Origin: Anthopleura xanthogrammica
Lineage: Eukaryota > Cnidaria > Anthozoa > Actiniaria > Actiniidae
Reading direction: 5' to 3'
Length of the DNA stretch: 64,000 nucleotides
Assembly (NCBI GenBank): GCA_964019055.1
Contig: OZ025209.1
Span: 10,661,981 to 10,725,980 of the forward strand
Shown: piece by piece, positions 1-13,038 of the stretch
Numbering within the stretch: position 1 is the first letter of the stretch
How the letters are laid out: each line of letters begins with the position of its first letter
The notes under the pieces: model-generated
The model's input: only the letters and a program-made list of their open reading frames with translations
What the model was told of the DNA's origin: nothing
Database searches by the model: none
Translations under genes and position numbers: made by a program

Positions 1-2225
1 CCCTTTTTTTTCTTCCTTTTTTTTTTTATTCATCCCTCGTATTTTCCTTTTTCTCATTTACTACACAGTTACAGGTTATTCCTCGAGTGTATTTAGAGCT
101 TCTTTAACCAACTTTCGGTGATAACTTGTGTTTTCCCCCACTGAGAGTGACATATTCAGGTAAATTCTATTATTATACTGACAAGAAAAGAGGCAACAAA
201 GTATATGGTATCGCAAAAACTTAAAATAGCGCAATTGAAAAGGTAAGTCGTCAGTAGTAAATGGGGTCGCTTCATCACAAGCCCGACACAAAAGTAAAAA
301 AAAAATGCAGTAATTGCAGATAATAGGCTGGGTCAGGAGTCCTGACTCCGGTCGGCGGTTTGGTCAGTTTCCTTTGTATTGACCAATCAGCCTCGCTAAT
401 TTGACTAAAATAAAATAATATTTGACTGAAGGCGAAAAATGATTATATTTTCATCGTTAATCTTTATTTCAAACAACAAAACTGCATGGGTGCAATGCCA
501 AGAATTCAATAAAAAGCTTCTTTTTTTTAATATTTCAGGTTTAGGGGAAGGGATGAAAAATAATCACTTCCACAACAATGTCTTTTTGTTCAAATATGAC
601 GCTCGCTAGGAGCTAATGGCTTTGAAAAACAAAAGAGCTGAAAACTAATCCCACAAGCATTTCTGAAGCAAGTTCGGACAATTCACCCGGACTTTTGGTC
701 TCCTAAACTAATCTGAAGATTGCTATAAAAGAACAAGAATGTCTAGATATATGGGGGACGTACGGCCTGATGCTTTAGGATGACAATATCTTTCGAGTTT
801 CTGAAATACCAGTTTTAAAGGTTTTTTAAAAAGAATTACTCAATGCAAATAAGACAATCAATTTTTATTTCGGCCTATACCTCTAGTGCTGATGATAAAT
901 TTGGTCAAAGATAAATGCGTAGACAAAACCTGAATCACAAAGATTTTCAATTTTTAATCCTTCCCTTCCTTTCAATTACTCTGAAGAACTGGATACCTCG
1001 TTTTCCCATTTTTTTTTCTTTCTTTCTCTTTATTTTTTGAAAATCTATCTGCAAAGATCCTGATCTCAACGATAACTTTACATGTCTAGAGGGTGAAATC
1101 ATCTGATCCATTCTTTCCATTCCATTTTTCCTTCCCTTCTCTTACTTTTTCTAAAGAACTAGAGCCCTTTATCTTAAAGATAAATGCATAGACAACGCCT
1201 TCATTTGGGCTTATCATTGTTGTGATCAAACAATCTGGGCCACAAAGATTTTCCATTTTCCATTTTTTTTCTTCCTTTCTTTTACCTTTCTAGTTCTAAA
1301 AGAAATTAACCTTTTATCTTCCTCATATCTTTTTAAAAACATTATATGATAATACTTACTTCGTTTAGTAGGACCTGTTCTTACAACAGCAAGATATATA
1401 GCTTGTTTTAGAATCGTTCTTCTACTGTAGCTACAACAGATTGTGAGAAGGACAATTTCCACCCTACTTTATTAACTTTCTCCCCTAATGACTCGTGTCA
1501 TTTTGTCACTGGTTATCGCTTTTATAATGTAAATAACGGTTTGTCTTTTCTCGATTATTTTTCTTGAAGAGTGTTTTTAATTCTGCTTACCACCTGCATG
1601 TACAAGGGAAAAATATTTTTTCTACTTTTAATTAGCACTATTTTTTGTCTGATGTAAAATGCTGTCTCTCGTTAGACATTTGAATAACGGAAGCCTTCTG
1701 TTTATTCTGAGTGATAATCAAGTTCAAAGAATGAGCCTGTCTAGATACTTGCAATACAATATTATAGAACAGATATGACATTTCTTTTTCCTTGTTCCAT
1801 TCATTCCTTTAACTTTTTTCATTTTTTTTTTTTTCACTTTTTCTTGGTTACTCCCAAGGGACACGTCAACAAATGTTGACCAATGAGAGCTCAAAGAAGA
1901 ACAAAAACCGCCAACAGTTGTATTTAGTGTAGAAATTCGTGGCATAATTTTCATTTTGTGGCTCAACATATTGATACTAGGAAACTCGTATAGCAACAAA
2001 TGTGTCATTTAAAAAAAATCAACTGTATTTCATCGTTTAAACCTTGCAAAAAATTGTACTGTACACTTAGACTAGGGGTTTGTTAGTTGATGGTCGCCAT
2101 GTTTGTTGGCCGCGTAACATTCAGTCCATTTTAAGACTGGTTCGAGGGCCGCTTCACTTTGACAAACAATGCACTTCGAGCTGCAAATCAAGCCAGCATA
2201 CTCATAATATAACTAAGTAAAGAAT

Positions 2226-2370
2226 ATGTACACCTTCACATGCACTTTGGAATTTCACGAACTCTCACTGGAACACATGAACATTCTACACAAAATTGAG
2301 GCCAACCCTGCGTAAATGAATCTGTAATAAAGGAATCTCGCGGTATTTTACGAATTCGAAAAAGGTCTAT
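2226..2370 (+). repeat. Interspersed repeat, copy A
   Basis: About 130 bp that recurs in diverged form at 43874-43990 (reverse), 44005-44325 (forward, with an insertion) and 47735-47827 (forward). Shared landmarks are ACATGAAyATTCTACACAA, GAGGCYAACCCTGCGTAAAT, GAATCTGTA and GGTATTTTACGAATTCG followed by AAAAAGG. Copies lie in intergenic DNA and introns, as expected of a dispersed non-autonomous element. The class is unknown. Confidence 0.65.
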
Positions 2371-2786
2371 TAGCACGTAAATCTAAGTTAAAAATCATTA
2401 TAAATAAAGTGCTACTACGACCAAATTTTAATGACTTCAATTTCTACTATCTTAACACATGTTAAAATGCTTTACAAAAGAAAAAAACTGGCGTTTGCCA
2501 TTTCTTGTTAGCATTTTTACTTCACGAGATATTCAAGTTTCAAGTTTATGCTAATTAGGATTTGGATGACGTCATATTCTCAACTCACAGTTTGCTTGAG
2601 ATTATTTGACGAATGTCATTCAAACTTTGCAGTATACTCGTATTCAAAACATGTAACATGAAAAAGCACAAACTATGGTTGCTATGGCAACTTACTGATG
2701 TCCAGGCCCCTAACCATATTTTTGGCTTTTCGGCAACTGCTTTGTTACTTTTCAACTTGAGCAGAAATTGTTTTAACTAAAATTTT

Positions 2787-3000
2787 GCTATGACAACTGA
2801 TATTTTTACCAAGCCTCATTTCATACCATGTCTTGTGAAGGTAGAAATGTCAAAAACTTTAATTTCAGGTAAATGGTGGCCTGGATTCGAGGCTGTTGCT
2901 ATGACAACTGATTTTGTAAAGGTAGAAATGTCAAAAACTTTAATTTCAGGAAAATGGCGGCCTGGAACCGAGGCTGTTGCTATGACAACTGATCTGTATA
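2787..3000 (+). repeat. 81-bp tandem duplication (about 2.6 copies)
   Basis: GTAGAAATGTCAAAAACTTT recurs at 2841 and 2922, an offset of 81 bp. A partial third unit (GCTATGACAACTGAT) starts near 2787. The open frame across it simply reads the repeat, so I do not call it a gene. Confidence 0.8.
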
Positions 3001-3373
3001 GTTAATTTTGAAGAACAGCTAGAATACTATAATTCTGCTAAATTATTATTTCTTTCATGAACTTAGGCTGAGATGTTATTACTTATCGTACTCCTAGGCT
3101 AGTCAAGTATTGAGAATATGACGTCATCAGGAACAATGGCCACCATTTTAAAACTCCAATATCTTTGAGGAAAAAAAGCTTTTTGAAAAAGGAAATATAT
3201 TCGTATATCTTAGCTGTTTTTGAATAAATTGATCAGATTCCGACAGACTGGGCTACCTGTGTATCAGATTCTCTATACTCGAGGTTAGCGGTGCTGGAAT
3301 CCGCATTCCATAATTTTAAAGTTTGCGATGAAGTTATCTATATACTAGTATAGTACTGAACTCGATCGCGAAA

Positions 3374-6300
3374 TTACGTTTCAATTTTAAACCAATAAAT
3401 GCTCCCTGGAATCATTGTGCTTAGAGTCTTGCATTCTAGTCGAGAGCTAATACCAGGATTGTTGTACACTGTTAATCCCTGGAACACGAATGTCTCGTAC
3501 CCAGGTTTGCTCGGTACAACATGACGGGTGAACGTGGCTTTCCTTTCTGTGAACCCAAAAAAAAAAAACATTAATAAACATTAAAGGATGGATTTATACG
3601 TTTCGAAATAAGCAGGGATTTCTTCATGTACGGCCCGACGGGGAGAGGGTTAAATCTTCTTTCCTGGCATGGAGAGTGCGAATTAGATTTGTTTCCTCGT
3701 GAGGAGGTCGATTAGTTACTTTCACTTTTTGAGTGGAGTAGGATTTCAACTTCAACCACCGCCCAGCACTCACAACTTCGGGTCGTCCAACTAAAATAAG
3801 CCTCAGGAGAAAGAATTGTTTTGGTATTAGGACAAATAATTTCATAACAAAACTTACTGAACTCTTCTGTATCTTCGTAAACCCTGATTATGAGGTGGGT
3901 GTTTTCTGCAACAACGTAATGATTGGGATATCCAGCCAGTTCGAACGATAAGTTGCCAGTACTTGGGTCTAGCCCTGGGGTGTGCAGGATAAACTGACTG
4001 CCTGCTTTGCCTCGCAATTCAACACGTGCACCGTTAACTCCTCCAGAAGCGTCTACAGTCCAGTTTATGTGTTTTCCTCCTACTTGTTCTAATCCTGTTA
4101 TTCGCCAATGTGATACACCATTTGTCGTTTTATCTAAAATGGTTTGATAAAGGATTAATAAACTTGTAGCTAGACATGTTGTTTGGATGGTTTCGTTCGT
4201 AACTGTTTAGCCGCAAAGTTAAGATAATTGCATGGTGGTGGTATATTGTAGTTTATCCCACACCATAGAAAATACAGCCAACCAGAAAGCAGGGAAGCCG
4301 TTGTATATTCGTCGGTATTTCACTCTTCCTTTCCTTCATGCACAGCGCATTGAATCTACGCATTTGTTTTTTCTATGGTGTGGGATAAAATGGTTATACA
4401 ATGGATAAATTGGATAAAATGGTTATACTCGCCTAAAGGCTCGTGTGTACACTAGAAACTACAAGTGACGGTATTCCACGGTATGCCACTCGAAACCATT
4501 GAATAACTAGTATATAGAAGTAATTTTCTTAGGGCATTTATTTTAGACATTATTTTCGAAGACTAACTAAAATATTTGGAGAAAGCTTTAAGAATATGCT
4601 CAACATTCATCATTTTGTTAAAATAACGAACTGAAAATCGTTCTCAAACGACGACAACAAAAACACATACAACGCTTTTTTCTCAAAAATAACGTAGTTT
4701 TTTTTCAAACTTTCTCAAAAGATTGCTTTTTTACCTGTTGTTTTAGGATGCTCAAAGAAAAATACAGAATCCCGTGCAAAATCCTAATTTTTTGCCCTGT
4801 TTAAGTTCTAAACGTATATGGTTCCTCAATAAACTTTTGAAGGCTATTATCCGGTTTGAGCGGTTTTTGTGCGCATTCACATGGTAGGCTCAAATAGGCA
4901 ATGTGCATCAAAGCTCACAAAGCACTATGGGAAACATAATCCTCAAAAAATGGAACAGGGAAATCCAAGGAAATATCAGAGGTAAAAAACTACCCTGTTA
5001 GTTTTGTATTTTGAAATACTTACATTTCGATGGAAAATGTCGAATAAAAAAATTCCAAATGACTTTTTAGAGGAGACAAAAAAGCGTAAGGACTCAGTTT
5101 CCCATCATGCTTTGCGTTAGAAATTCGAGCTCGTGCACATTGGCCATTGAATGTTCAAAAGTAGTCAGTCACCTCAAGAGGAGAAAGGGAAAGTTTTGAA
5201 GTCGTCCAGGACGACCTACCAATAAACCTACCAGAAATAACTTGCTTCGGATAAATGGTAGCCCAAGAATGTTCATCCTAAAGAAAAAAAAATTATGTTA
5301 GATTCTTAGTGGCGGCCAGAATAAGAAATAAATACTTGCTGTCGCTCAAATTACGATAAGAATTTCTCCCAGCGAGAAGAAAAGCTTGTTACATTTTTCA
5401 TTACGACAAAGAAAACACGGTCTATACTGTTGCTTGCAAAGTTCCTGGCGACAGAGTTGTCAATAGATGTCAGACCTGTGATCATTCATTATATGAACTA
5501 TTCCCATATGATCTGCAAAGTTTACTTTACACGCTACTCTGCCATGCCAACAGTTGACTGTGCGCTCAACTATAGAGCTTCAAAAAAACGACTTCCTATA
5601 AAGATTTTTCTTATTTTTTACTTTATGACTGGATTTGTTGTCCAAAGTTCTAATTGTTTTAGATGGAGGTTAAATCATTGAGTACGGTTTTCGCTTTATT
5701 TTATATTAGCGGTATTTTTGAGCAGTTGGATACGAAATAAGTCACAACTTAACAGCTCTATTATTAGCTATAGTTGCTTTTCAGCAGTTTGTCTGACTGA
5801 GGGCTCAATTCAGCTATTTTTCTCGTGCTGGTTGTGCAATGTTTATCGAAGAGATGGATTGTATCTTAAGAATTAGAATCTGCAGTTGCATATATCTTTT
5901 GTTTTGGAAGTCAAGAAGGCGTGGAAAATGGGTCAACACAGTAAAGGCCTTTTCTGAGTTCGATAAACAGCATGCTTTGTGGTCTAGCTTGAGTACAAAC
6001 AACACCATATTAGACATGCATGTTGGGAAAATTTTAGTCACCACGTTCGCTATCTCAGAAAAGGAGCTAAGAGGGTTATACAAAACTAAGCCAATTCTGG
6101 TGTATATGTCGACAGTTGAGAGCGATTTCTATGAGTGGGAAATTCGTAGCCGTAATGTGTCTGACCGTAGCCATAACTTACGCGTTTTGTTTTGATCAAA
6201 TGACTGGAGACAATGTAGAACCGCTTGATCAATGTTACGCCATGTCGTACCGGAGTGTACGTGCTGTAAGTCAGTTAGTAACTTATGTTTCCCAATCATA

Positions 6301-6695
6301 CGAAAACCGCTGTTATTAACATAATGTACTGTATTGTTTACCTCAAAGTAATAGTGATTGTAGCCTTCTCTTGCCACCAGGAGATTGCTATGTTTGCTGT
6401 GTTTGCTTGACAATAGATAACACTTCCACAAATATGGCGCCTCTCCTGCAAGAGTCATGTCAAAAGACAGGCACCCTGTCTTCCTTACGCATTTTAACAT
6501 GCAGTCTAATTCCGATTCAACGGTTGTGTTTTCTACTATGTCTACAAGTAGCTGATGGTTTTCGATTTTTCCTGCGAATTTAGATCTGTCGGTACCATGA
6601 GCCATGTGGTTCCCTTTGGCGAAGGAATTTTCGAGTAGATTTTTGTAGAAAAGCACGGCAAGTAAAGTGTAGAGAGCAGTATGAAGCGCATTCAT
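3374..6695 (-). CDS. Secreted PAN/Apple-domain protein with beta-trefoil-like C-terminal region
   Basis: Four-exon model: 6695-6342, 5277-5232, 4133-3858 and 3546-3374. It gives 282 residues with frame kept at every GT-AG junction and a TAA stop. The ATG at 6695 opens a hydrophobic stretch (residues about 6-17), a likely signal peptide. Residues about 45-118 look like a PAN/Apple domain: C65, C69, C75 and C92 in the spacing CMLKC...GCLSF...WKCYLL. Exons 2-4 encode a Trp/aromatic-rich region with a GYPNHYV...KATFTRHV pattern. That resembles AbfB-type beta-trefoil repeats, but this part is weaker. PAN/Apple domains usually bind proteins or carbohydrates outside the cell; the ligand here is unknown. 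The first intron (about 1.06 kb) and second intron (about 1.1 kb) carry repeats. A TCCA minisatellite lies about 65 bp upstream of the start. Confidence 0.7.
4252..4389. mobile_element. MITE-like inverted-repeat element
   Basis: 138 bp bounded by 21-bp inverted ends reading TTTATCCCACACCATAG inward, matched by CTATGGTGTGGGATAAA at the right. There is no coding capacity. It sits in the second intron of the PAN-domain gene. Its size and termini fit a non-autonomous DNA transposon remnant. Confidence 0.65.
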
Positions 6696-6759
6696 GGCTG
6701 CGTACACCTTCAAGATGAATGATACACTTTGTTAATTTAGGTATCCGTCCACTCCTCTT

Positions 6760-7145
6760 ATCTATCCATCCATCCATCCAATAATTCATCCAACCATCCG
6801 GCCATCCAATCCCATCCATCCATCCATCCATCCATCCATCCATCCATCCATCCATCCATCCATCCATCCATCCATCCATCCATCCATCCATCCATCCATC
6901 CAGCCATCCAGCCAGCCATCCCTTCATCCCATCCATCCAGCCATCCAGCCATCCATCCATCCATCCAGCCATCCAGCCAGCCATCCCTTCATCCCATCCA
7001 TCCAGCCATCCAGCCATCCAGCCATCCAGCCATCCAGCCATCCAGCCATCCAGCCATCCAGCCATCCAGCCAGCCACCCCTTCATCCTATCCATCCATCC
7101 ATCCATCCATCCCATCTCATCCAATCCCATCCAATCCCATCTATC
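6760..7145 (+). repeat. TCCA/CAGC tetranucleotide minisatellite
   Basis: A nearly continuous array of CATC units with interspersed CAGC variants and recurring CCCTTCATCC interruptions. The interruptions give a higher-order pattern. The long open frames rich in M, D, G and W on the minus strand are artefacts of the repeat. It lies immediately upstream of the PAN-domain gene's start codon, so copy number could affect its promoter; that is inference. Confidence 0.95.
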
Positions 7146-9006
7146 CCTCTGTGCATTCACGCACAGATTCCGGCACATCACTATCCACTCCCCTATCTGT
7201 CGGTCTGTATGTCTCTTTGACCATCTGCCTGTTTTTCAATTAGATAGATATGTTCAGGTGGGAATTAAAATAATTAAAAGAGGAATAAGTCCCAATATCA
7301 TTTCTAAAATTAATTACGAAATATATTTTAATGGCTTTCACTGTTCGGGACGTCTCTTCGTGGCACTTTCTTCAGTCTTACTTTTCCTCTTTTCAATAAC
7401 TTAATTTAATTTGCAATGCCAAGTGAGTGGGACGAAGAAGGTTCTGTTCTTCTATCCTGCCTTAAGCTAAGCTTGCTTCTTTTCTTGCTTCTTGAAACTT
7501 GCTTATTTACTTATTAACCACACTACAATCATTATTTGTGGGCTAAATGGTGAAATCATTTTATTCTACCCAGCCCGGAACACAGAGATATTTTGCGAAA
7601 GTTGTTTTCACTTCGGGGCTGATTATGTTTTGTTGGTTAACGGACATACTTCATATAGCCTTAGTTTGGGCCATATTTTTCAGGAAAGGAGATGTAACGG
7701 AACATGTACATCTGATTTTTTTAACTTTGGGTTTCCTTTGCTATGTATGTCGCAGCTTAGCTGTAAAAATTGGCACTTTTACCTAGCATTTCGAAAGAAA
7801 ATTTTAAGCGTATATATTGATTGCAACTTCTCTCTTCTAAATATTAGACATGAAATGATTTATTTTTCTTTAAATGAGACCAATCTTAGCCAGTGTGAAT
7901 ACAGGCTTAACTGTTGACGTTTGCATCTAGTGACTAACACCAATTCAACTTTTCTCTCAAAATAGACACCTTTCGAATTTACATCGGATGGAAGGAACTC
8001 AGGAAAATGAAAAAACAAAACAAATTCCATTGAGAAAAACTGTGATTTTTTTTTTCTTTTTCCTGTTAGCTCAGTATTCAAGATCATTTTGAAAGGGGAT
8101 ATGGCTTCGAACTCCCTCACAAACATAACGCTTAACATCAGTACGGAATATTATGGACTTGTGTCCTTTGACAAGTAACTTACCTTTGTAAATCCACCTG
8201 ATGAGAACTAAGCCTTCAATTCCAAGCTTCTTCCATCTAGGACTTGCGCGCAACCTTTCACAATCCTATCCCACTGTGAAGTAGCCAGAGAAAACGAATA
8301 CTAATATAGTTCCATTCGGCTTCGACAACAATAAAAAACTATTTAAGTTAAGAAGTATTTTCAAGCGAATCCTGATACCAATCTTACTTTTACGACTGCG
8401 ATATAAAAAGAAGAAGCCGATGACAAAGCATAATCAACAAGATTGAATCGCTCTTGACTTGGTAAACAACGCCCCATCTTTCTAGCTGTGCTGAACTGTC
8501 CGTTAATATTGACCTATGTGCGCACATCAGACATTTTCAATGGATGTGACGTTGTTGGCGGCGAAAAAACTGACATTTCCTTAGGACTATTTGTCCAGGA
8601 GCTTCAAACTAGAAGTGAGTTGATGAAGTTTCAATTTAAGCGGGTAGTTTTCGAATCAGATAGCCTTGCCTCTCGAAAAATATTATTAAACTAGAATAAA
8701 CAATATTCTTATATTTTTAATTTTGCTTCATTCAGAAATCCTTCCCTCTTTAATTTCGTACCACCATGTTTATTTATAATTTTTTATTCACTGATTCCTG
8801 TTCTTATTTATTTGATATTGTTGATCTAATATCCAAAATGAAAATATAGTTTTCTTTTCTAGATGTGCGTTTGTTTGCCTAAGGAAATGATCTTTGCAGT
8901 TTCCTTGTTTAATGTCAAAATTATTCTGTAAGGAGATAGGATTACCGAAGTTAGTTGTACTACATAAGCTAATGGATTCAAATGAAACTGAATCATAGGA
9001 CAAGGT

Positions 9007-9183
9007 CGGATCCAGGGGGAGGGTCAGGGGGGTCCAGACCCCCTGTCATACCTAAAGTTCCATTGTTTTTTTTATCCTAAAATTTAGTTTTGCCACAGGT
9101 TTGAAGTAAATTTCGTACGAAGTATACATTTGGACTCCCCTCTCAACGTTTGGAACCCTTCTAAACAAATTCCTGGATCCACT
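9007..9183. mobile_element. Short element with GGATCCAGG inverted ends
   Basis: Begins CGGATCCAGGGGGAGGG with an internal GGGGGGTCC/GGACCCCC hairpin and ends CCTGGATCC. The termini are inverted. A related sequence with the same GGCGGATCC and ATCCTGGAT edges occurs at 39208-39475. Probably a non-autonomous DNA element; no coding content. Confidence 0.45.
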
Positions 9184-9249
9184 CTTGCATAGACGATAGA
9201 AACATAAATGGATAAATAAATAAAATAAATGAGAATTAACAGTGGAATC

Positions 9250-9340
9250 CACAGAGTGGCTCTTCCTCCACTGCATTCCAATTGGAATTTAGAAGTTGAT
9301 TTTTGTGGAGGGAGGAAAAACCGGAAACGAGGAGGGAGCT
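9250..9340 (-). mobile_element. tRNA-derived SINE fragment
   Basis: Read on the minus strand, this matches 36515-36735: shared CCGGTTTT-CTCC, then AAAATCAACTTC, then AATTCCAA, then GAAGAGCCACTCTG. A shorter plus-strand piece lies at 30636-30702. Only the 3' half of the family is present here. No coding capacity. Confidence 0.55.
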
Positions 9341-10454
9341 GTATGTCCCTTAACATAAATCAAATGGTTACAACTGGGGAATTGTTTTATCACCAAGTTA
9401 AAGGAAATAAATGAATTAGGAAATATGTACAGTTTTAAAGTAATAGGAAAAACATTTCAATTTTGACAACAACAAAAAAAACCATTGAAATACCAGCATC
9501 TGTAGGCCTTGGCTCTCTTTCTTATAGGAATATGTTTTGCTTCATTCGGTTTATATTTATTTTCTTTTTCATTGATCATTGTTATTTCAAATACTGACCA
9601 TTACGTATTCAGCAGATACTGGAAACGAAGACGGTTTCCTTAGCATCCCATGGTTTTTGTAAAATTAAGTCTTTGTAGCTAAAGGTTTTAATTGTCAATG
9701 TTTTGGCCACCTAACATGTAATGCCCATGCATGATCAAAAATGATCCCTCTGTATGTGAGGTCTCTACAGTTTGGCCATCAATCTCTAGCAAGTAATTTC
9801 CATTATACTCCCCCTCCCCCACCTAAATTTTACGCTCCTGTGTCTTTGAGAGTAAGATCAAAAAATGATGTGCTTGGCAGCAGCCAATAAAGTTCGAACT
9901 CTTCATATCATTGGATATTTTAGTCATTTTATCCATTAATGACCCGACAAAAACGGCATTTTTTTTACCACATTAGAGGAGAGAGGAAATTAAACTAGGG
10001 TCGAAAACATGAAATATGAATTAAGGTTAAATATTTAGAAAAGACGGTCAGTTTGTGAAGATGTTTACCAGGTTTGCTGCTTTGCAATCATTTTGCGCGC
10101 CGGCCCTTATCATGATCAAGAGGTACCTCAGTGTCCACTGACAAATAAAAAGCACCTTCAAATGTATTGATGCTTAGCGTTCGTTCTGCACTTCGGTTGC
10201 CTTTCAAGAGATACCTAACTGGCAACATTGAGAGCGGCTTCAAAATTAACGCGAGCAATAATTTCATGAGCTCTGTAATGTATATTATTAATCAAGGAAA
10301 AGTAAACTAGTGCGTCATGATTGCTTAGGATGGCTCAGTGTTTGTATTGTAAGTGAGAGAGAGATAACAGAGCAGGTGTTTAAAAAAGATGAGGATTTGA
10401 ATTAAGTGAGTTGAGATGAGCTATGGAATACTGCAGACGAACTTGCTCAGAGAA

Positions 10455-10614
10455 TGCATTCCTTTCCTCTTCTTTTCTTTTCTCTTCTCTTCTTTTCTTT
10501 TCTTTTCTTTTTTTTCTTTTCTTTTCTTTTCTTTTCTTTTCCTTTTTTTCTTTTCTTTTCTCTTCTCTTCTTTTCTTTTTTTTTTCTTTTCTTTCTTTCT
10601 TTCTTTCTTTCTTT
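10455..10614 (+). repeat. Polypyrimidine TTTTC/CTTTT tract
   Basis: About 160 bp made only of C and T, largely TTTTC units ending in TTTC units. The frames rich in F, L and S that cross it are repeat artefacts. Confidence 0.95.
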
Positions 10615-11413
10615 TGATAATAGAAATATTTAGGCTTAATACATAACCATTAATTCAAAACACGTGTCATTCTCTTGATTATTGTTTCTTTGTTCAACAA
10701 TAGAACTGACTTAAGATAGTTAATATGGAGAAAATCGAACAAGGAATCAGTCATTCATGACATGCAGTATGACACATAATGTAATAGCAGTTAAGTCGGG
10801 TTTAATTCATTCTATCTTCTTTACCATACACCTGCCCTTTAAGAAGCATGTAGATTCCTTAGTCTTTTAAAGGATTGTGGCTGAGAAAGACAAATCGTGA
10901 TCCAGCGCACGTTTCACCAAATGACCCGTGCGGCATCTCAACCATTAACCACTTAAAAGGCTTACTAAAAAATTCGGGGTTTTTTTTAAATTTAAAGTGC
11001 GATTTAAGTTTCTCGATAAACGAAGTTGAAAATCCAATAAACAATGAAAAATAAGAAAGTTCAGGATGGGTAAAAGTGGAAGATTAGGAAAAATAATGAA
11101 AAAATAAATAATCCGGTTTCAGTTTCGGAAACAAATAACATGCGAAATGTTTGAAAAGAAATTGAATGCTTTCATAGATGGAATGAATATCCATAACGAC
11201 AAAACAATTTTCGTGGCATCAACCTGTCTTTTTGCCTAATTATAAGTTGATCAAAAAGTCGCAGATAAATGTAACGAATCTGTCATACATTATCATTATC
11301 CGGGCCCGCGTTCCTTTTGGTCCCAAAAAACGAAGGACCATGCTCGAATCCAGGGACCGTAGTCGATCTCTTCTGGCTCTCGTTTTTTTGTTGTTTTTTG
11401 TTTGTGTGTTTTT

Positions 11414-11415
<2 letters not shown>

Positions 11416-11452
<37 letters not shown>

Positions 11453-11629
11453 GATATCATCATCATCATCGATATCATCATCATCATCATCATCATCATC
11501 GATATCATCATCATCATCGATATCCTCTTCATCATCGATATCATCATCATCATCGATATCATCATCATCATCGATATCATCATCATCATCGATATCATCA
11601 TCATCATCGATATCATCATCATCATCGAT

Positions 11630-11666
<37 letters not shown>

Positions 11667-12988
11667 CCATCGATATCATCATCATCATCGATATCATCAT
11701 CATCATCGATATCCTCTTCATCATCGATATCCTCTTCATCATCGATATCATCATCATCATCGATATCATCATCATCATCGATATCCTCTTCATCATCGAT
11801 ATCATCATCATCATCGATATCATCATCATCATCGATATCATCATCATCATCGATATCATCATCATCATCGATATCATCATCATCATCGATATCATCATCA
11901 TCATCGATATCATCATCATCATCGATATCATCATCATCATCGATATCATCATCATCATCGATATCCTCTTCATCATCGATATCATCATCATCATCGATAT
12001 CATCATCATCATCGATATCATCATCATCATCGATATCATCATCATCATCGATATCATCATCATCATCGATATCATCATCATCACCATCGATATCATCATC
12101 ATCATCGATATCATCATCATCATCGATATCATCATCATCATCGATATCATCATCATCATCGATATCATCATCATCATCGATATCATCATCATCATCGATA
12201 TCATCATCATCATCGATATCATCATCATCATCGATATCATCATCATCATCGATATCATCATCATCATCGATATCATCATCATCATCGATATCATCATCAT
12301 CATCGATATCATCATCATCATCGATATCATCATCATCATCGATATCATCATCATCATCGATATCATCATCATCATCGATATCATCATCATCATCATCATC
12401 ATCATCGATATCATCATCATCATCATCATCATCATCATCGATATCATCATCATCATCGATATCATCATCATCATCGATATCATCATCATCATCGATATCA
12501 TCATCATCATCATCATCATCATCGATATCATCATCACCATCGATATCATCATCATCATCGATATCATCATCATCATCGATATCCTCTTCATCATCGATAT
12601 CCTCTTCATCATCGATATCATCATCATCATCGATATCATCATCACCATCGATATCCTCTTCATCATCGATATCATCATCATCATCGATATCATCATCATC
12701 ATCGATATCATCATCATCATCGATATCATCATCATCATCGATATCATCATCATCATCGATATCATCATCATCATCGATATCATCATCATCATCGATATCA
12801 TCATCATCATCGATATCATCATCATCATCGATATCATCATCATCATCGATATCATCATCATCATCGATATCATCATCATCATCATCATCATCATCGATAT
12901 CATCATCATCATCGATATCATCATCATCATCGATATCATCATCATCATCGATATCATCATCATCATCGATATCATCATCATCATCGAT

Positions 12989-13038
<50 letters not shown>
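11416..13038 (+). repeat. 18-bp GATATC minisatellite (about 1.6 kb)
   Basis: Tandem array of the 18-bp unit GATATCATCATCATCATC, entered and left through pure CAT runs. Almost every unit carries a GATATC palindrome. Variants include units with CCTCTTCATC, units with CACCATC and short expansions of CAT. A cluster of variant units at 11711-11790 recurs at 12581-12660, an offset of 870 bp, so a large internal block has been duplicated. All five very long open frames here (poly-S/I, D/I, M/I, H/Y and I/D) are repeat read-through, because an 18-bp unit keeps every frame open. I do not call a protein. Confidence 0.97.

Larger units (their letters stand above)
1..3373. other. Gene-poor flank, no supported gene
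   Basis: I see no convincing coding exon here. The sequence is AT-rich with many T and A runs. The short open frames lack splice-site support or protein-like composition. It contains an interspersed repeat copy near 2226-2370 and an 81-bp tandem duplication at 2787-3000, both listed separately. It lies downstream of the minus-strand gene that ends at 3374, so part of the right-hand end could be that gene's 3' UTR. Confidence 0.5.
7150..10400. other. Non-genic stretch with repeat remnants
   Basis: No supported gene. It includes a possible orphan exon on the minus strand at about 8185-8250: an open frame with the motif GIEGLVLIRW followed by a good GTAAGT donor. It also includes a GGATCC-ended repeat (9007-9183) and a SINE fragment (9250-9340). 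The remainder is AT-rich sequence with short unsupported open frames. Confidence 0.5.

Noticed and set aside
6580..7181. Minus-strand frames rich in DGWM
   Set aside because: Translation of the TCCA tetranucleotide array; one merely runs into the real PAN exon out of frame.
11416..13038. CRISPR-like repeat array
   Set aside because: The repeats are contiguous with no unique spacers, and the genome is eukaryotic.
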